In this document: positions 1 through 11,211 of the stretch, one piece after another | Numbering within the stretch: position 1 is the stretch's first letter | Layout of the letters: every line of letters begins with the position of its first letter | NCBI GenBank assembly: GCA_036874045.1 | Contig: JAZBRI010000004.1 | Location: forward strand, 1,674,001 to 1,738,000 | Length of the DNA stretch: 64,000 nucleotides | From: Cymodocea nodosa | Taxonomy: Eukaryota > Streptophyta > Magnoliopsida > Alismatales > Cymodoceaceae | Direction: 5' to 3' | Notes under the pieces: model-generated | Told to the model about the DNA's origin: nothing | Database searches by the model: none | The model's input: the letters and a program-made list of their open reading frames with translations, nothing else | Translations under genes and position numbers: made by a program

Positions 1-742
1 AATCTGTTTTCCCTATTTCCAATCAAGTATTATCAAGTTTTCCTTTGCATTTTTAGTTTCAATTATATTAATTAATTTCCTTTTCCTTACAAGCGTGTCT
101 ACAATCATGAAGTGGGATTATATTATATTATTATGGTGTCACTCTCACTTGTTGAAAAAAAAAAAAAAACTAGCTTTATGATGTTGCCCCTTGTAGTTTC
201 TTTGTTCTGTGTCTATAATCATAATATAATTTTGCAGTTGTAGCTGGCTGGTTTTTGATAATTCAAAATTTCTTTTGTGATGGGATTTCCCAATGTAATT
301 GATTCCCATCTTAAAAAGGTTAACTAGAAATAGGGAGTTTTAAGAAAACTGGCATTTCTGAAAACATAAAACAGAGGATTTTTCTGCATATTATTTTATG
401 ATGGCAAGGTATCAATATTGAAATTTGGGGTTGTTTTAAGAGGGAAATAAATTGTGATATACTCAAGACACTACAACATGAGAAATATTGGTGCTCTTGT
501 ATGATAACAAGACCAAAATTTTGATAAAATGACATTTGCATAACATGGTCTGGGACAAAACTCTCTCTCTTTCTCAATGTTACTCGGCTTCTGTAGCACT
601 AATTTGTCTGTTAAATTGAAGTACTTTTGATGGCTTCTGAATCCAGTCATCTATTTTGGGTTTTCACCATTTTATGTTGAGACCTTTGTTCTTCCATTTT
701 TTGAAAAATTTCAAATCTTTTCTCAACATTCATTTGTTTCAG
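1..742 (+). other. Intronic sequence upstream of first visible helicase exon
   Basis: AT-rich sequence ending in a pyrimidine-rich stretch and an AG acceptor just before the exon at 743. I see no open frame resembling helicase motifs, so this is probably intron of the gene that runs in from the left. The short minus-strand frame at 320-577 has no recognisable content. Confidence 0.5.
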
Positions 743-2451
743 AATAATTTGAAGAAGAACTGGTTTGAACGAAATGCTGAATCTATGGAATTGCTGATTG
801 ACAAATCAGATAGTGATGAAGAAGTAGTTAAGAGCCATAGACAGAAGAAAGTTGACTCCCTTCAGTTAAGGAAGCTGCAGCAGGTGTTTTTCTTGATTCA
901 ATAATTCCTACAAATGCAGCCAGCTCATGCATGCCATAAAATTTTGTTCATTTGGTCTAAAGACTTGAAATTTGAACAAATCGATCAAAATATGCTATAT
1001 ACTTATGTTATACTCAATTTTGTCTGAAAAATTGAACCATAATTAAATACAGGATGGAGACTGATGGTTCAACCACATTGAACAAAAGCTGCTTCGCATG
1101 TGGTTGAGTCATTGATTCAATTTTAGTGGTTGAGATAAAACTAAGCCATCTACAATCATGGTTTAGTATCCAAGGCAGTGATTATGTTTTTAATTGTTTA
1201 GTAATATAGAAAATTCAATGAGTACATTTTTTCTTATTTGTTAGTACTTTCCTTGTACCACATGCCAATTTCATGAACTTATGATCATACTTTATTGATT
1301 GTAGGAGTTAAACGTGCACTTGGTGAAGCCCTTGCAGCCAAAACAATTTTCACATCGTTTCTTGGCCGGGGTATGTTTCAGTTGTTGGGAGTTTGTCTTC
1401 TTTCGTGAATCAGTTGTATTTGCATTTTTCAGTTACATTCATAAGTCAGTAAAAATATGTTGATCAGATATCTCAACTGGTTTCATTTGTATATGCATGT
1501 TTCAGTTGCTTTCATGTGCCTGCAAAATATGTTGATTAGTTATCTCAACTGTTCTCTTTTATATGTCAATTATGATCCTGTTGATCACAAGCACAACAGG
1601 CATGAAGACCGTTTAGTTGAACCTGTACTTTTCTCTATACTTGCTATAAATAATAGATTTTGTGCTGGGAATAGTTTCTTTAATTTTTTTGTTTTCTTCT
1701 CTGTTTTTGATAGCTCTTAATAATCTGGGTGTGGTATTTCTTATAAACTATTTTTTATGCCTTGTTAGTTAACCTTCATTTACCATGGAATTTGTCATCA
1801 TGGTCTTGCATACTGAATTCTTGATTTCATGGTGTTGTCAGGCTGGTGTTTCTCCATTATTGCAGCAGCAGTTGGAAGAATTGTCAAAGAATAATAGAAA
1901 AGCTTCAGCGAATGAGAAAAAGCCAAAGCTTGTTGTAATCGGTCAAGATTGTGTTGAGCCACTTAAAGCACTCCAAGATTTTGGTCATGAGGTATCTATA
2001 TGTTTCACATATATTTAACAATGACGTACAAATTCTGCATTAAATCTTTTGGTTTCTAGGTAAGCTAATGATCATACAAGAGATTCTCTCTTGGATTTGG
2101 GCAAACGTCTCAAGGAATTTGTGGCAAATTTTATGATTTCATTCCTTATATACAATGGATTTTTCTTGTTTGACGCTATCTCAGAACCCAATATATGATC
2201 TCTTTGTATCTCACGGTTTCTTACATTTTCTACCAGGTCTGTTTAAGTGCTGAAAAGAGAGCGCAAACAAGGAAGCTTTCGGAGCATTGGAAAAGAAAAC
2301 GGAAACTAGATAAAAAATGTAGTACCAGTTGTTGTCTGTTATTTTTAACCAGAAATGTGACTTTTGGAATCAACTCTGACGATCTCGTGAAAAAACTTTT
2401 CCAGCTGAACGTGAGCAAAGAAGAAAGAAGAAGAAAATGACAGCAATTTAA
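743..2451 (+). CDS. RH13: DEAD-box RNA helicase 13-like (DDX24/Mak5 type), C-terminal part only
   Basis: Five exons join in frame: 743-883, 1305-1370, 1842-1991, 2237-2318 and 2405-2451 (TAA). The first four introns boundaries keep phase 0 except the last junction, which is phase 1; all introns are GT-AG. The joined 161-residue tail contains [61 protein letters not shown] and a very basic end rich in KRKRK and RRKKKK. From memory of the family, this order matches the region after the helicase core of plant RH13 and animal DDX24, nucleolar helicases of 60S ribosome assembly. Seen: frame, splice sites and basic tail. Inferred: family identity, because motifs I-VI lie outside the window. The basic tail would suit nucleolar targeting. 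The gene is partial at its 5' side only through the window edge. Confidence 0.75.
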
Positions 2452-3055
2452 CCGGAAGGTGACAGTTGTAGCATTACCGTGGAAACGTTTTTTGGTAATG
2501 CATGGTCCAATATTTTGGTTGCTATTTTCATTTGCATTTCATGAATGTCTTCGCAATTGGGCATTCACCAAGCCTCTTCATTCACCCCATTCCTGTTTAA
2601 TTTGTTTTATACTTCGTCAGAGCATATATTGAAGCTGAAAGGGTGAAGAGCTGATGGAGAAAGGATGCTGCCAAATGCTGTGTTTGATTAACGAAGTCAA
2701 ATATGAGCTTAGTGTAGAAGCTGAAATGATTAAGAGCTGCTCATATGGAATGCATATTTGTTAGATATCGTCGTGCATTCATCAAAAACGAGCTCCGTTT
2801 CGGATCTTGCTCATCTTTTCGGCCTTCGCTCATAAATGACACGTAAGTTAATTTGTCGTACCATTATAGTAACGAATGAATCCAAGTTGAAATAATGTTG
2901 TACCATTATCTCTTAGATTCTAATCGATACGGGCTTATGCGCTGTTTTTAGTGGAATATGGTAATTTAATTAATAATGCGGTGATTCTTTGAATTTAAAT
3001 AATAAATCTTCCAACTTGTTGAATTTTAAAAGAATGATTTACATGAACATATCAA
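2452..3055 (+). other. 3' flank of helicase gene
   Basis: Begins directly after the TAA stop. It is moderately AT-rich without open frames and becomes strongly AT-rich after about 2950 (AATAATAAATC near 2998 is a possible polyadenylation signal). Probably 3' UTR plus intergenic DNA. Confidence 0.4.
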
Positions 3056-3300
3056 ATGAGTTAGGTTGGCATGAGCCGGTCTGACTCAGCTCATAATAAA
3101 TTGGTCTGACCTGGCTTGATCTAAAAAATTAGGTTGGGTTGAATTGAGAAATTTATAAATTTTAGTCTGCAGGTGGCGCTGGGTTAGCTTGTGGGCTGCT
3201 TTAGGTTAGCCTGTGGATCGTCACAGGCCAGCTCGTGGGTTGCTACAGGTCGGCCTATGGGTTGGCTCGTGGGCTTGCAGGCTTATAGGTTCCTTTTCAT
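3056..3300. repeat. GC-richer repeat, possible hAT terminal fragment
   Basis: A GC-richer island in AT-rich DNA. It starts TTAGGTTGGCATGAGCCGG, which resembles the ends of many plant hAT elements, and is followed by a run of related short words (GTGGGCTGCT, GTGGGTTGCT, GGGTTGGCTCGTGGGC). No matching opposite end or target duplication is clear, although 8757-8803 (CCCATGGGCTGAGCTGACTC) is loosely complementary. Confidence 0.3.
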
Positions 3301-3759
3301 TTAATTAATAGTAAAATATTAAGTTAAAGTTTTTTAAGTAAAATAATTTTTTTTAATGATATATAATTAAATATTAATTTTGAATGGTGATTGTTATTTT
3401 TTTAATTTCTTTTGACTTATGTAAGTTATAAAAAATTAAAATAAAACTTAAGCTTTTACGATAATAAGATCCATCACTTATTATTAATTGAGTTTGATTT
3501 AAAATTTTACATAGTATCAAAGTAACTTTTACCTTTATAACGAAGGTCACTTTTTAAATATAATATATTTATTATTATTATATTAATAAATTATATCATT
3601 ACATTAATATAATATATTTATTATTATTATATTAATAAATTATTATTATTATTAAATTAATCATTATTATATTTATTATTTTTTGATTGATAAATTAAAA
3701 AAATTTAAACATTAAAAAATTCTAAAGAATATTTTGAATGTTAGAAAACATTCAATTGA
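3301..3759. repeat. AT-rich spacer with short direct repeat
   Basis: Almost entirely A/T. A unit of about 33 bp (AATATATTTATTATTATTAT and following) occurs twice, near 3560-3593 and 3609-3642. No gene is visible. Confidence 0.5.
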
Positions 3760-4286
3760 ATTACTTTCTTAGACCTATTCACAAACATAAAATTCTTTTC
3801 CTAGACCTCTTAGACTGTTAATAAATTTAATAAATTTAGAAAATATGTTAGTAATAGATTCATTATTAAGCTTTTTAAATAATTCATACTTTCTGAGTAA
3901 GATACTGATTTTATTATATTTCACTTAGCTAATACCTTTAAAAGTTATTTAAAGAGTATTTCAAGCCTTGTAAGTAGATTTATATGTTGAGACTTTGTTA
4001 AATAATTTAGGAGTTAATGCATAATAAATGATATTTAACTTCCAAACATTTATCTAGATGATTCTCTCATTCTCCTTAATTCAATCATCCTTATGATTGG
4101 TTGTAAGAGGTGTTTCACGAATCACTACTTTTAAGTGTCTTACATCTAAACTCCTAAGGAAACATTTCATCTTGTTTTTCTAGTAAATAAGGGAGGACGA
4201 TAGATATTATGACCTTCTCTATGAAGTGATGTTATAAATCTTAGATGGTTAAATCTTAATAAGGATTAACCTACTCTAATACCAAT
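3760..4286 (-). pseudogene. SIRE-like Copia gag fragment with primer-binding site
   Basis: This is a diverged second copy of the gag segment at 6600-7052: both share, in order, motifs such as CATCTAAA..CCTAAGGAAACA and TTTCTAGTA.. followed by a primer-binding site. The minus strand next to the LTR reads TTGGTATTAGAGTAGG (complement at 4270-4285), close to the initiator-Met tRNA site used by Copia elements. Stops interrupt every frame. Confidence 0.55.
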
Positions 4287-5776
4287 TGTTAAGATTGAAT
4301 GACTCATTAGAGGGGAGTGAATGGTGATATGTGTCTAATTAAAATTATTTCTAACTTATATGGTTGGAGTATATGCACAAATATTAGAAATAGATAAATG
4401 AAACATGTATAGTGGAAATGAAAGATAAGAACACAAAATTTTTAGGTAGTTTACCAACTCTTCTTGTCCACCCTAAGATCACTTAGGTTTCACTAAGTGT
4501 TCTTACACTTACTTTTAAGTCGAATTAAAAACTAACATCTTGAGTTTTTAGGTCGAAGTTCTCAACCTACAATTCATAAGCTTTCAAGTCGAAGCTTTGC
4601 AATCAACCTTTGTGAGACTTTCAGGTCGAAACCACAAATCAACACTGTGTAACTTTCTGATTAAAATCATGAACCAATGATCTTTCTTGAATTTGACTTT
4701 CAATGCATAGAGAGCTTTGATAATCTTTTTGTATTTTCAACTTTCACAAATTCTTAATCTATTCTCTATTGTGTGTAATTTGAATTATACTTTCTTTTGT
4801 AATAGTAAATGATTTGCAATATATTCTCTCTTTCTATTTTTTCTTATTGAATGATTTGGTTATATTTATATCTATAATTCTAACGATCATCTTATATTCA
4901 ACGGTATCAATTTACTGTACTTGATCTTTAATGTAATAGAATTTATTGTATTGCTAATTTTCAATGATAACAATCTGCTGTACTTGATTCTTGACAGTCT
5001 TCTAAATAGTAAGTTACTATTTGATATCTTATTGAATAGTTTTCTATCAATCTTCTTCCAAGTTGTTAAGTTATCGCTAACTTAACAAGTTGTTCTTCCT
5101 TATCTTTGTAAATACTCATTGAGTTATGCTAATTCAATGAGTTCTATCACGTGAGATTCCTTTGTTGTACACGTGATGCCTGTCCTTGACATTTTTCTAG
5201 TCATTAAGTTATTGCTAACTTAATGAGTTTTTCTACTTGTCTTTTGTAAATACATGTTGAGTTATGTTAACTCAATGAGTTATGTTATGTGAAACTTGTC
5301 ATTTTTCCAGGTCGTTAAGTTATCGTTAACTTAATGAGTTGTTCTTTTTTATTTACATGTTGAGTTATCTAACTCAATGAGTTATGCACATGAGATTTGT
5401 TAACTTAACAAGTTGTGTACGTGAGAGTTGTTTTTGTAAATACATGTTGAGTTATACTAACTCAACGAGTTATACTGCCTTATAAGCCTATAAATATACG
5501 TTGAGTTACCTAACTCAATGAGTTCTACTATCTTGTAAACTTGTAAGTATACGTTGAGTTATTTAATTTAACGAATTCTTCCTTTTATTTATACACGTTA
5601 AGTTACCTAACTCAACAAGTTATTCTTTAACTTAATGAGTTCTTCTAGAGTATCTATTTACTAACTTGTGCAACATTTGTTTGACTTGTTTGATTTCTGT
5701 TTGACTTTAATGTTTCAGCTATACTTGTGAAATACATCTTAATTCTTCAAATAGATTTTTACATTATCAAAATACA
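4287..5776 (-). mobile_element. SIRE-like Copia LTR (left copy)
   Basis: A 1.49-kb LTR with TG...CA ends (TGTTAAGATTG at 4287, ATACA at 5776). It pairs with 7053-8321: both begin with a GAGGGG.GTGAA(T/C)GGTGA motif 30 bp in, share a run of LTR words, contain an array of TAACTCAA hairpins (about 5050-5640), and end in TTTTTACATTATCAAA. A primer-binding site lies at the low-coordinate side, so in minus-strand terms this is a 5' LTR. No polypurine tract flanks its other side, so it is not a simple 3' partner of the right LTR. Confidence 0.65.
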
Positions 5777-7052
5777 ATGGCTCTAACAGTTAATCCTTAA
5801 AACATTGAATCTATTGTCTCTTGGCAGCTACATGTATTTGAATCTTCTCTTGATGACAAAAATTGTAGTGCCATTTCTGTAAGAATGGATCACACTACCA
5901 TAGTAAGTTATTTCTTATGGTGTAGTATACTCTAGGTTAAATTTGGTTGCACCTAATCTTTGTGATCTTATGATTTTATTTAATTTATTTTCTCCATTAG
6001 TGAATTTACAAATAGTATTCTTTAAATCTGCAATTTCAACTTTCAAATTTTTATTCTCTTCTTTTAGATCATAATTACTATAGCTATAATTGTCCAATTT
6101 AGTTTTCAAGTTCCAATATCAACTTAACCTTTTCTAATTCAGTAAATCCATCTTCTAAATAAGAATTTAAACTCTTAACTTCTTATAATTTTTACACTTA
6201 ACATATAAATTATTTACAATTGAAAGTTAAACATCTACATCTAAATTATCATCTTCTACATCTAAACAATGAGGAGAAGTGAAACAAACCTCTTGTGTTA
6301 TAAAGATTAAATGTAGATAGCAAGCCTGAATGTGTCTCTATTTTTTACACTTGTAGTATGTAAGGGATTTTTGATTTGGAGGTGTTGATTTTGCTTTCTC
6401 GTTTCAGCATTTTTTTGAAATTTCTTATCAATGGTAGTATTTCATCATCATTTAAGCTTGGTTGCTCTTTTATCGAAGGAAATACCAATTATTTCTTATT
6501 TTCAGTTCTTCCCTTAGTGGCTCATTTCTTTTCCTTTCATTTCTTCATTTGCACTTCATGGGTAAGAAAATTGCCTAATAGATCTTCAATAGAATAGTTG
6601 TTTAGATCTTTTAAGTCTTGTATTGATGTGAACTTTTTTTTCTACTCAATAGTTAAGTTTTTTAGGATCTTTTGTACTTGTTTACGCATAGAAAATTCCT
6701 TCCTAAGCCCTCTCAGGTTATTTACAATCTTTGTAAAGATTTTACTATATTGTTTAGCAGTGAGTGTATAATAAATTGCATTCATTCCCTAAGCATCTAA
6801 TTGGATGAGTTTCTCATCTTCCTTAATCTAGTCATCTTCATGGTTGGTTGGAAGTAGTGCTCCTCGGATTACTATCCTTTAGAGCTTTACATCTGAGCAC
6901 CTGAAGAAGCACTTCATCTTATTTTTCTAGTATTTATAATTGATACCATTAAATAGGGAAGGTTGATGAATATTTTGTTCTCCTGTAAAATTTAATATCA
7001 TGATCTCAGACAGTTAAATCTATAAATGAGATCATCCCACTTTAATATCAAA
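5777..7052 (-). pseudogene. SIRE-like Copia gag, decayed
   Basis: Minus-strand frames include a UBN2-type gag piece (YSIEDLLGNFLTHEVQMKK, near 6470-6540) and, at 5915-6109, a coiled-coil segment with KEENKNLKVEIADLKNTICK and an ending like the SIRE gag (NKIIRSQRLGATKFNL). The order LTR (7053-8321), primer-binding site TTGATATTAAAGTGGG (complement 7036-7051), gag is that of a minus-strand Copia element. Several stops and shifts make it non-functional. Protease, integrase and RT are absent. Confidence 0.6.
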
Positions 7053-8321
7053 TGTTATGATCATATAGATTTACTAGAGGAGGGGGTGAACGGTGAGTAG
7101 TGGTTGTTTTAAATAATTGTATATGATTTTTAATTTATAAGAGAATAGATAATTAAAACAATTATGATTATGACAAATAATGCAAATGAATAAAATGAAT
7201 AAGAGAAACACATGAGAAACTTTTTAGTGGTTCATCTTAAATGGTTAGTCCACCTTCAAGACACAACTTGAGTTTTACTATCAAGTTTACTTACAACTCT
7301 TGCTTTAGGGTAGAAGTAAGAACCAACTACAACTTTAGATTTCTAGTTGTATCTCTAATCAACAACATTTGAAGTTTTCTAGTTTAAACTTCTAAAATCA
7401 GTTAGCTTGTCTTCAATTAGAGTTTGCATGTAGAGAGCTTTCAACATTTAACATTTGAAATTGTTTGAGAATTCTTTACTAAACTTGAGTTGATCGTGAA
7501 CTTCAATGATTTTGGATTTTCTCTTTTTGCTCTTATCGAATATATGAATGTAATTGTTCACTTTATTAATGTTCTCAATTCATTCTTATATCAAAGAATG
7601 TAATGATCAAATTTTCTCTAATGTTATTTATTTTACTATACTTACTAACCTACTAATTCTAAAAATAGAAAGTTATTGTTTGATTTACTATCAAATATTT
7701 TCTAGATCAGATATTTGTCAATCTTCTGTGAAGTTGTTAAGTTATTGTTAACTTAACAAGTTGTTCTACTTATGTCTTTGTAAAGATACATTAAGTTATG
7801 TTAACTCAACGAGTTATTCTTTTTGTTAACACAAGATTTTTGTCACGTGAAATCTGCTAACTTAACGAGTTGTTTTGTCTTGTAAACTTATAATGACATG
7901 TTAAGTTATCTTAACTCAATGAGTTATTCTTTTTGATTGCACGTAATGTCTATCATATGGATTTTGCTAACTTAATGAGTTAGTTGTTACTAACTTAATG
8001 AATTGTTTTGTCTTATAAACCTGAAACTTGTAAGGACATGTTGAGCTATCTTAACTCAACAAGTTATTCTTTTTGATTGCACATGATGTTTGTCACGTGA
8101 ATTCTACTAACTTAATGAGTTGGTTGTTGCTAACTCAATGAGCCATTCTGCTTATATAGTTGTAAAGATATGTTGAGTTAATCTTAATCAACAAGTTGTT
8201 CCTTTAGTCCATGATAAATTTTTGCTTCATTCCAATAGTTTTTGTTTGTTTCTAATTCTTTATTTATATTTGTGAAATACATTATAATACCTTACGTAGA
8301 TTTTTACATTATCAAATTACA
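7053..8321 (-). mobile_element. SIRE-like Copia LTR (right copy)
   Basis: A 1.27-kb LTR, TGTTATGATC...TTACA, partner in sequence to 4287-5776. It carries a dense array of short palindromes of the GTTAAGTTA-TAACTTAAC / GTTGAGTTA-TAACTCAAC type between about 7735 and 8200. The primer-binding site at its low-coordinate side fixes it as the 5' LTR of the gag at 5777-7052. Confidence 0.65.
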
Positions 8322-10599
8322 AAAGTTATTTCAATTCTTACTCAAAATTGTCATTAGTAATGTTATTAAAGATAAAGTCATTGAAGTTGTATATCATTTT
8401 TACAAATAAGTTAACTTAAGAGTTAAAGTTAAAAATATGAACTTTATGTTTTGTGAAAGAAAAAGAAAAAATTGAATGAACGTGAGTTTAAAAAAATTCT
8501 AATATCTTTTTTTATTTATAAATTTTTTCATCACTTTTTTTTTTTCTCTCTCTCTCTTTCTTCCGTTCTTTTAATTTTTAACTTTTTTACTATTATCAAC
8601 GTTTATTCAACGTTCACAAAAATACAAATATTATTTCAATGTTCGTAAACGAACGTTGTTTCAACATTCGTAAAAATATGAATGTTATTTCAATGTACGT
8701 AAACGAATGTTTAGTGTTTGTAACGTTATTTTTTAAACGGACATTACATTCACCCGCAAACCCATGGGCTGAGCTGACTCGACCTGTCGACCGTTATTTT
8801 TAAAATGGCATTCGAAATGATTAGGAGATTCACATCCTGTAACCGGCATGTTGATATAAGGAGATGACAGGAAAAATTGTTGGTACATGAAAAGTATTTG
8901 TTTGATCAAATATGATTGTATATTTTGAGGTAATATTGAAACTCGACCATAGATCAGTTGTAGGATTAATTTTAAACCAACATATTAGTTATTCTTGTTG
9001 ATTAGGCCACACACACTGTCAATTGCAACAAATAAATACATTAATATTAGCTCCTATTGAATAAATGACGCAAACTTCAAGAATATATATAAATTAGTCT
9101 ATCAAATAACTTATTTTTCTTAGAAGTAAGGGAGTGTGTGAACCTAGAAATTTTTTTGTTATTTTCTAAGTATTTATGTATCAAATAGATTTATGAAAGA
9201 TTTTGTCATTTTTCTTTTGTATATAAGAAATTTTTTTTTTTCATTTTTTGACCTCTTGATCTTTGAAATTGATAGAAAATAAAGAAATAAAAAAAATAAA
9301 TTATCATAGAATATATTAATAACATATAATTTTGATATAAAAATTATTTATGTTATTAATAAATGAGAATTTATATTACGAAAGATACGTAGAATGATAA
9401 AGACATATGAAATGTATTTTATGTTGTAACTATTGTCAAAAATAATTTTATTTTGTATTGTCTATGATAAATTTTTTTATTCTTTATAATAAATAAATAT
9501 AAAAAATATTTAATTTATCAATTTTAACATTTTTTATTCTACAAATAAACATATATATTTTATATTTTATGATTTTTTCTTTTATACATAAATATCTTAA
9601 TTTTTTACTAAACTTTTTGTTTTTTTTTTTTCTATCATTTTCTTTTCATTATCTGACAGATGTACAAAATAATACATAAAATTGTTCACATAAGAAGATA
9701 ATGTATAATATCCACACATATTTAATAAGAACCGATTGAATGGCGTAGATCGTTAGTTGCCATTGACTCTATTTGAATAACGAAAAGCTTATAACAAACG
9801 TGACATATTCATGGGAGTTATCTTATGATTTAAATAAAATATTATTTATTTTAACATAGTAATTTAATATTAAAAAAATAAAGAAAAGAATTCATATTAA
9901 ATGAATATATTAATTTAATATTTAAAAAGTATTTATTTATTTTAAATATAATTTTTATATTAAACTCAAAAACCAGCGTCCACACGCAAAGTCCACGAAA
10001 ACATAGACTCGCGAACGGTAACGTGCACGCGATCGACACGATCATGCACACGTAGGAAAAGGGAAATAAAATAAAATAAAATAAAATAAAGAATCATGAT
10101 TGATGCCAACATCACTGGCCGCTGTGTTTGAATTTTGTCAGTATGGTTTAATATCATCAATGAGTAGATTAATATAATCTCAAAAAATTATGTTAAGTTA
10201 GCTAATGACATCTCTAATAAAAACGACGTACTTAAAATGTATTTATTGTGAAGATAATAGCATTCCCTTTTTTAGGATGAACATCAAAATAGGAAAAGAG
10301 ATCATTTACTTTTAACATGTTATTTAGGATGACAATTTTATCAATACATTTTCAAATTCTGATCCATCTTGAAAGTTAGGTTGATATTGCAAAAGTTGAA
10401 AAAGAAAAAGAAAAAGAATTCTTTTTTCTTTTATTATTCTTATTCGATCTTTTGTTATTTTGTCTCTTTTGACGTTAAATTATTATCATTTCTATTCCTT
10501 TTGTTATTATTACTCTTAAAATCTTTATGTAATTTTTGTTTACTTGAACGTTATCTATCTATCAAATAGATTTCTTTATAAAGTAGAGATAATCAGATA
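8322..10599. other. AT-rich intergenic DNA with minor repeats
   Basis: No gene is visible. It holds a tandem pair of about 54-bp units (8608-8661 and 8662-8714, each with CAACGTTCAC/CAACATTCG and TTATTTCAATGT), many A/T runs, a GC-richer stretch at 9966-10060 with GTGCACGCGATCGACACGAT, and an AAATA pentanucleotide run near 10064-10090. Short frames here have no family resemblance. Confidence 0.5.
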
Positions 10600-11211
10600 G
10601 ATAATGGAAACAATAGATTTTTTTATTATAAAAAAAGAAAAGTGAATCCACCCAAACCTCGCCACAATCGTGACTGTTCGAACGTGATTCCTACCCACCT
10701 GTCTACGCCGACATTATTATATCCAAAAAAATTCTCGTCAAATACTTGTACCCGAGATGTCGTCGTAGGCATGTATCGGTAGTTTCAATCCAAAGTTAAG
10801 ATTTATTTAAAGTAGGTAGTATTATTATAAGTCATGGGTAACGATAATAACATTTCAGCGTTGGGACCACAAGCCGATAATATATTTTACAACCGACCGC
10901 TACTGGCAACAAAAAGCAACACACGGCTTCAAGGTCGGTTGTCGGGTTCGCATCCCCACAATATGGGTCATTCTTTTTTTTTAATACTGAATTAAAAATT
11001 TAATAGTAAGTATGAGCCTGATATTTAAATCATATCGTTAAAAGATACAGTGTATTACGGTTTTTTTTTTTTTTTTTTCTTTTTCTCAAGCAAATCGAGG
11101 GTTAGTCGCTGCCAAGTTTGGGGCTTGGAGCTGTGAAGTAGTCAAACGTCGGAAACCATCACGTTTCCTGGCAAGCGCTGGTGGTGTTCGGAACAAGTAT
11201 CGCCTCCGTCC
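10600..11211 (+). promoter_or_regulatory. 5' flank and probable 5' UTR of the sugar transporter
   Basis: The last 170 bp before the start codon are GC-richer than the DNA upstream, as expected for 5' UTR. A run of about 18 T residues lies near 11060-11080. I see no convincing TATA box. Around 10940-10985, GGGTTCGCATCCCC (similar to a tRNA B box) is followed by a T-rich stretch, so a small SINE remnant is possible but weak. Confidence 0.35.

Noticed and set aside
5050-8200. Regularly spaced short palindromes as a CRISPR array
   Set aside because: Eukaryotic context, variable spacing, repeats themselves vary and lie inside LTRs.
10940-10985. tRNA gene or SINE from a GGTTCGCATCC B-box-like word
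   Set aside because: No cloverleaf, A box or target duplication visible.
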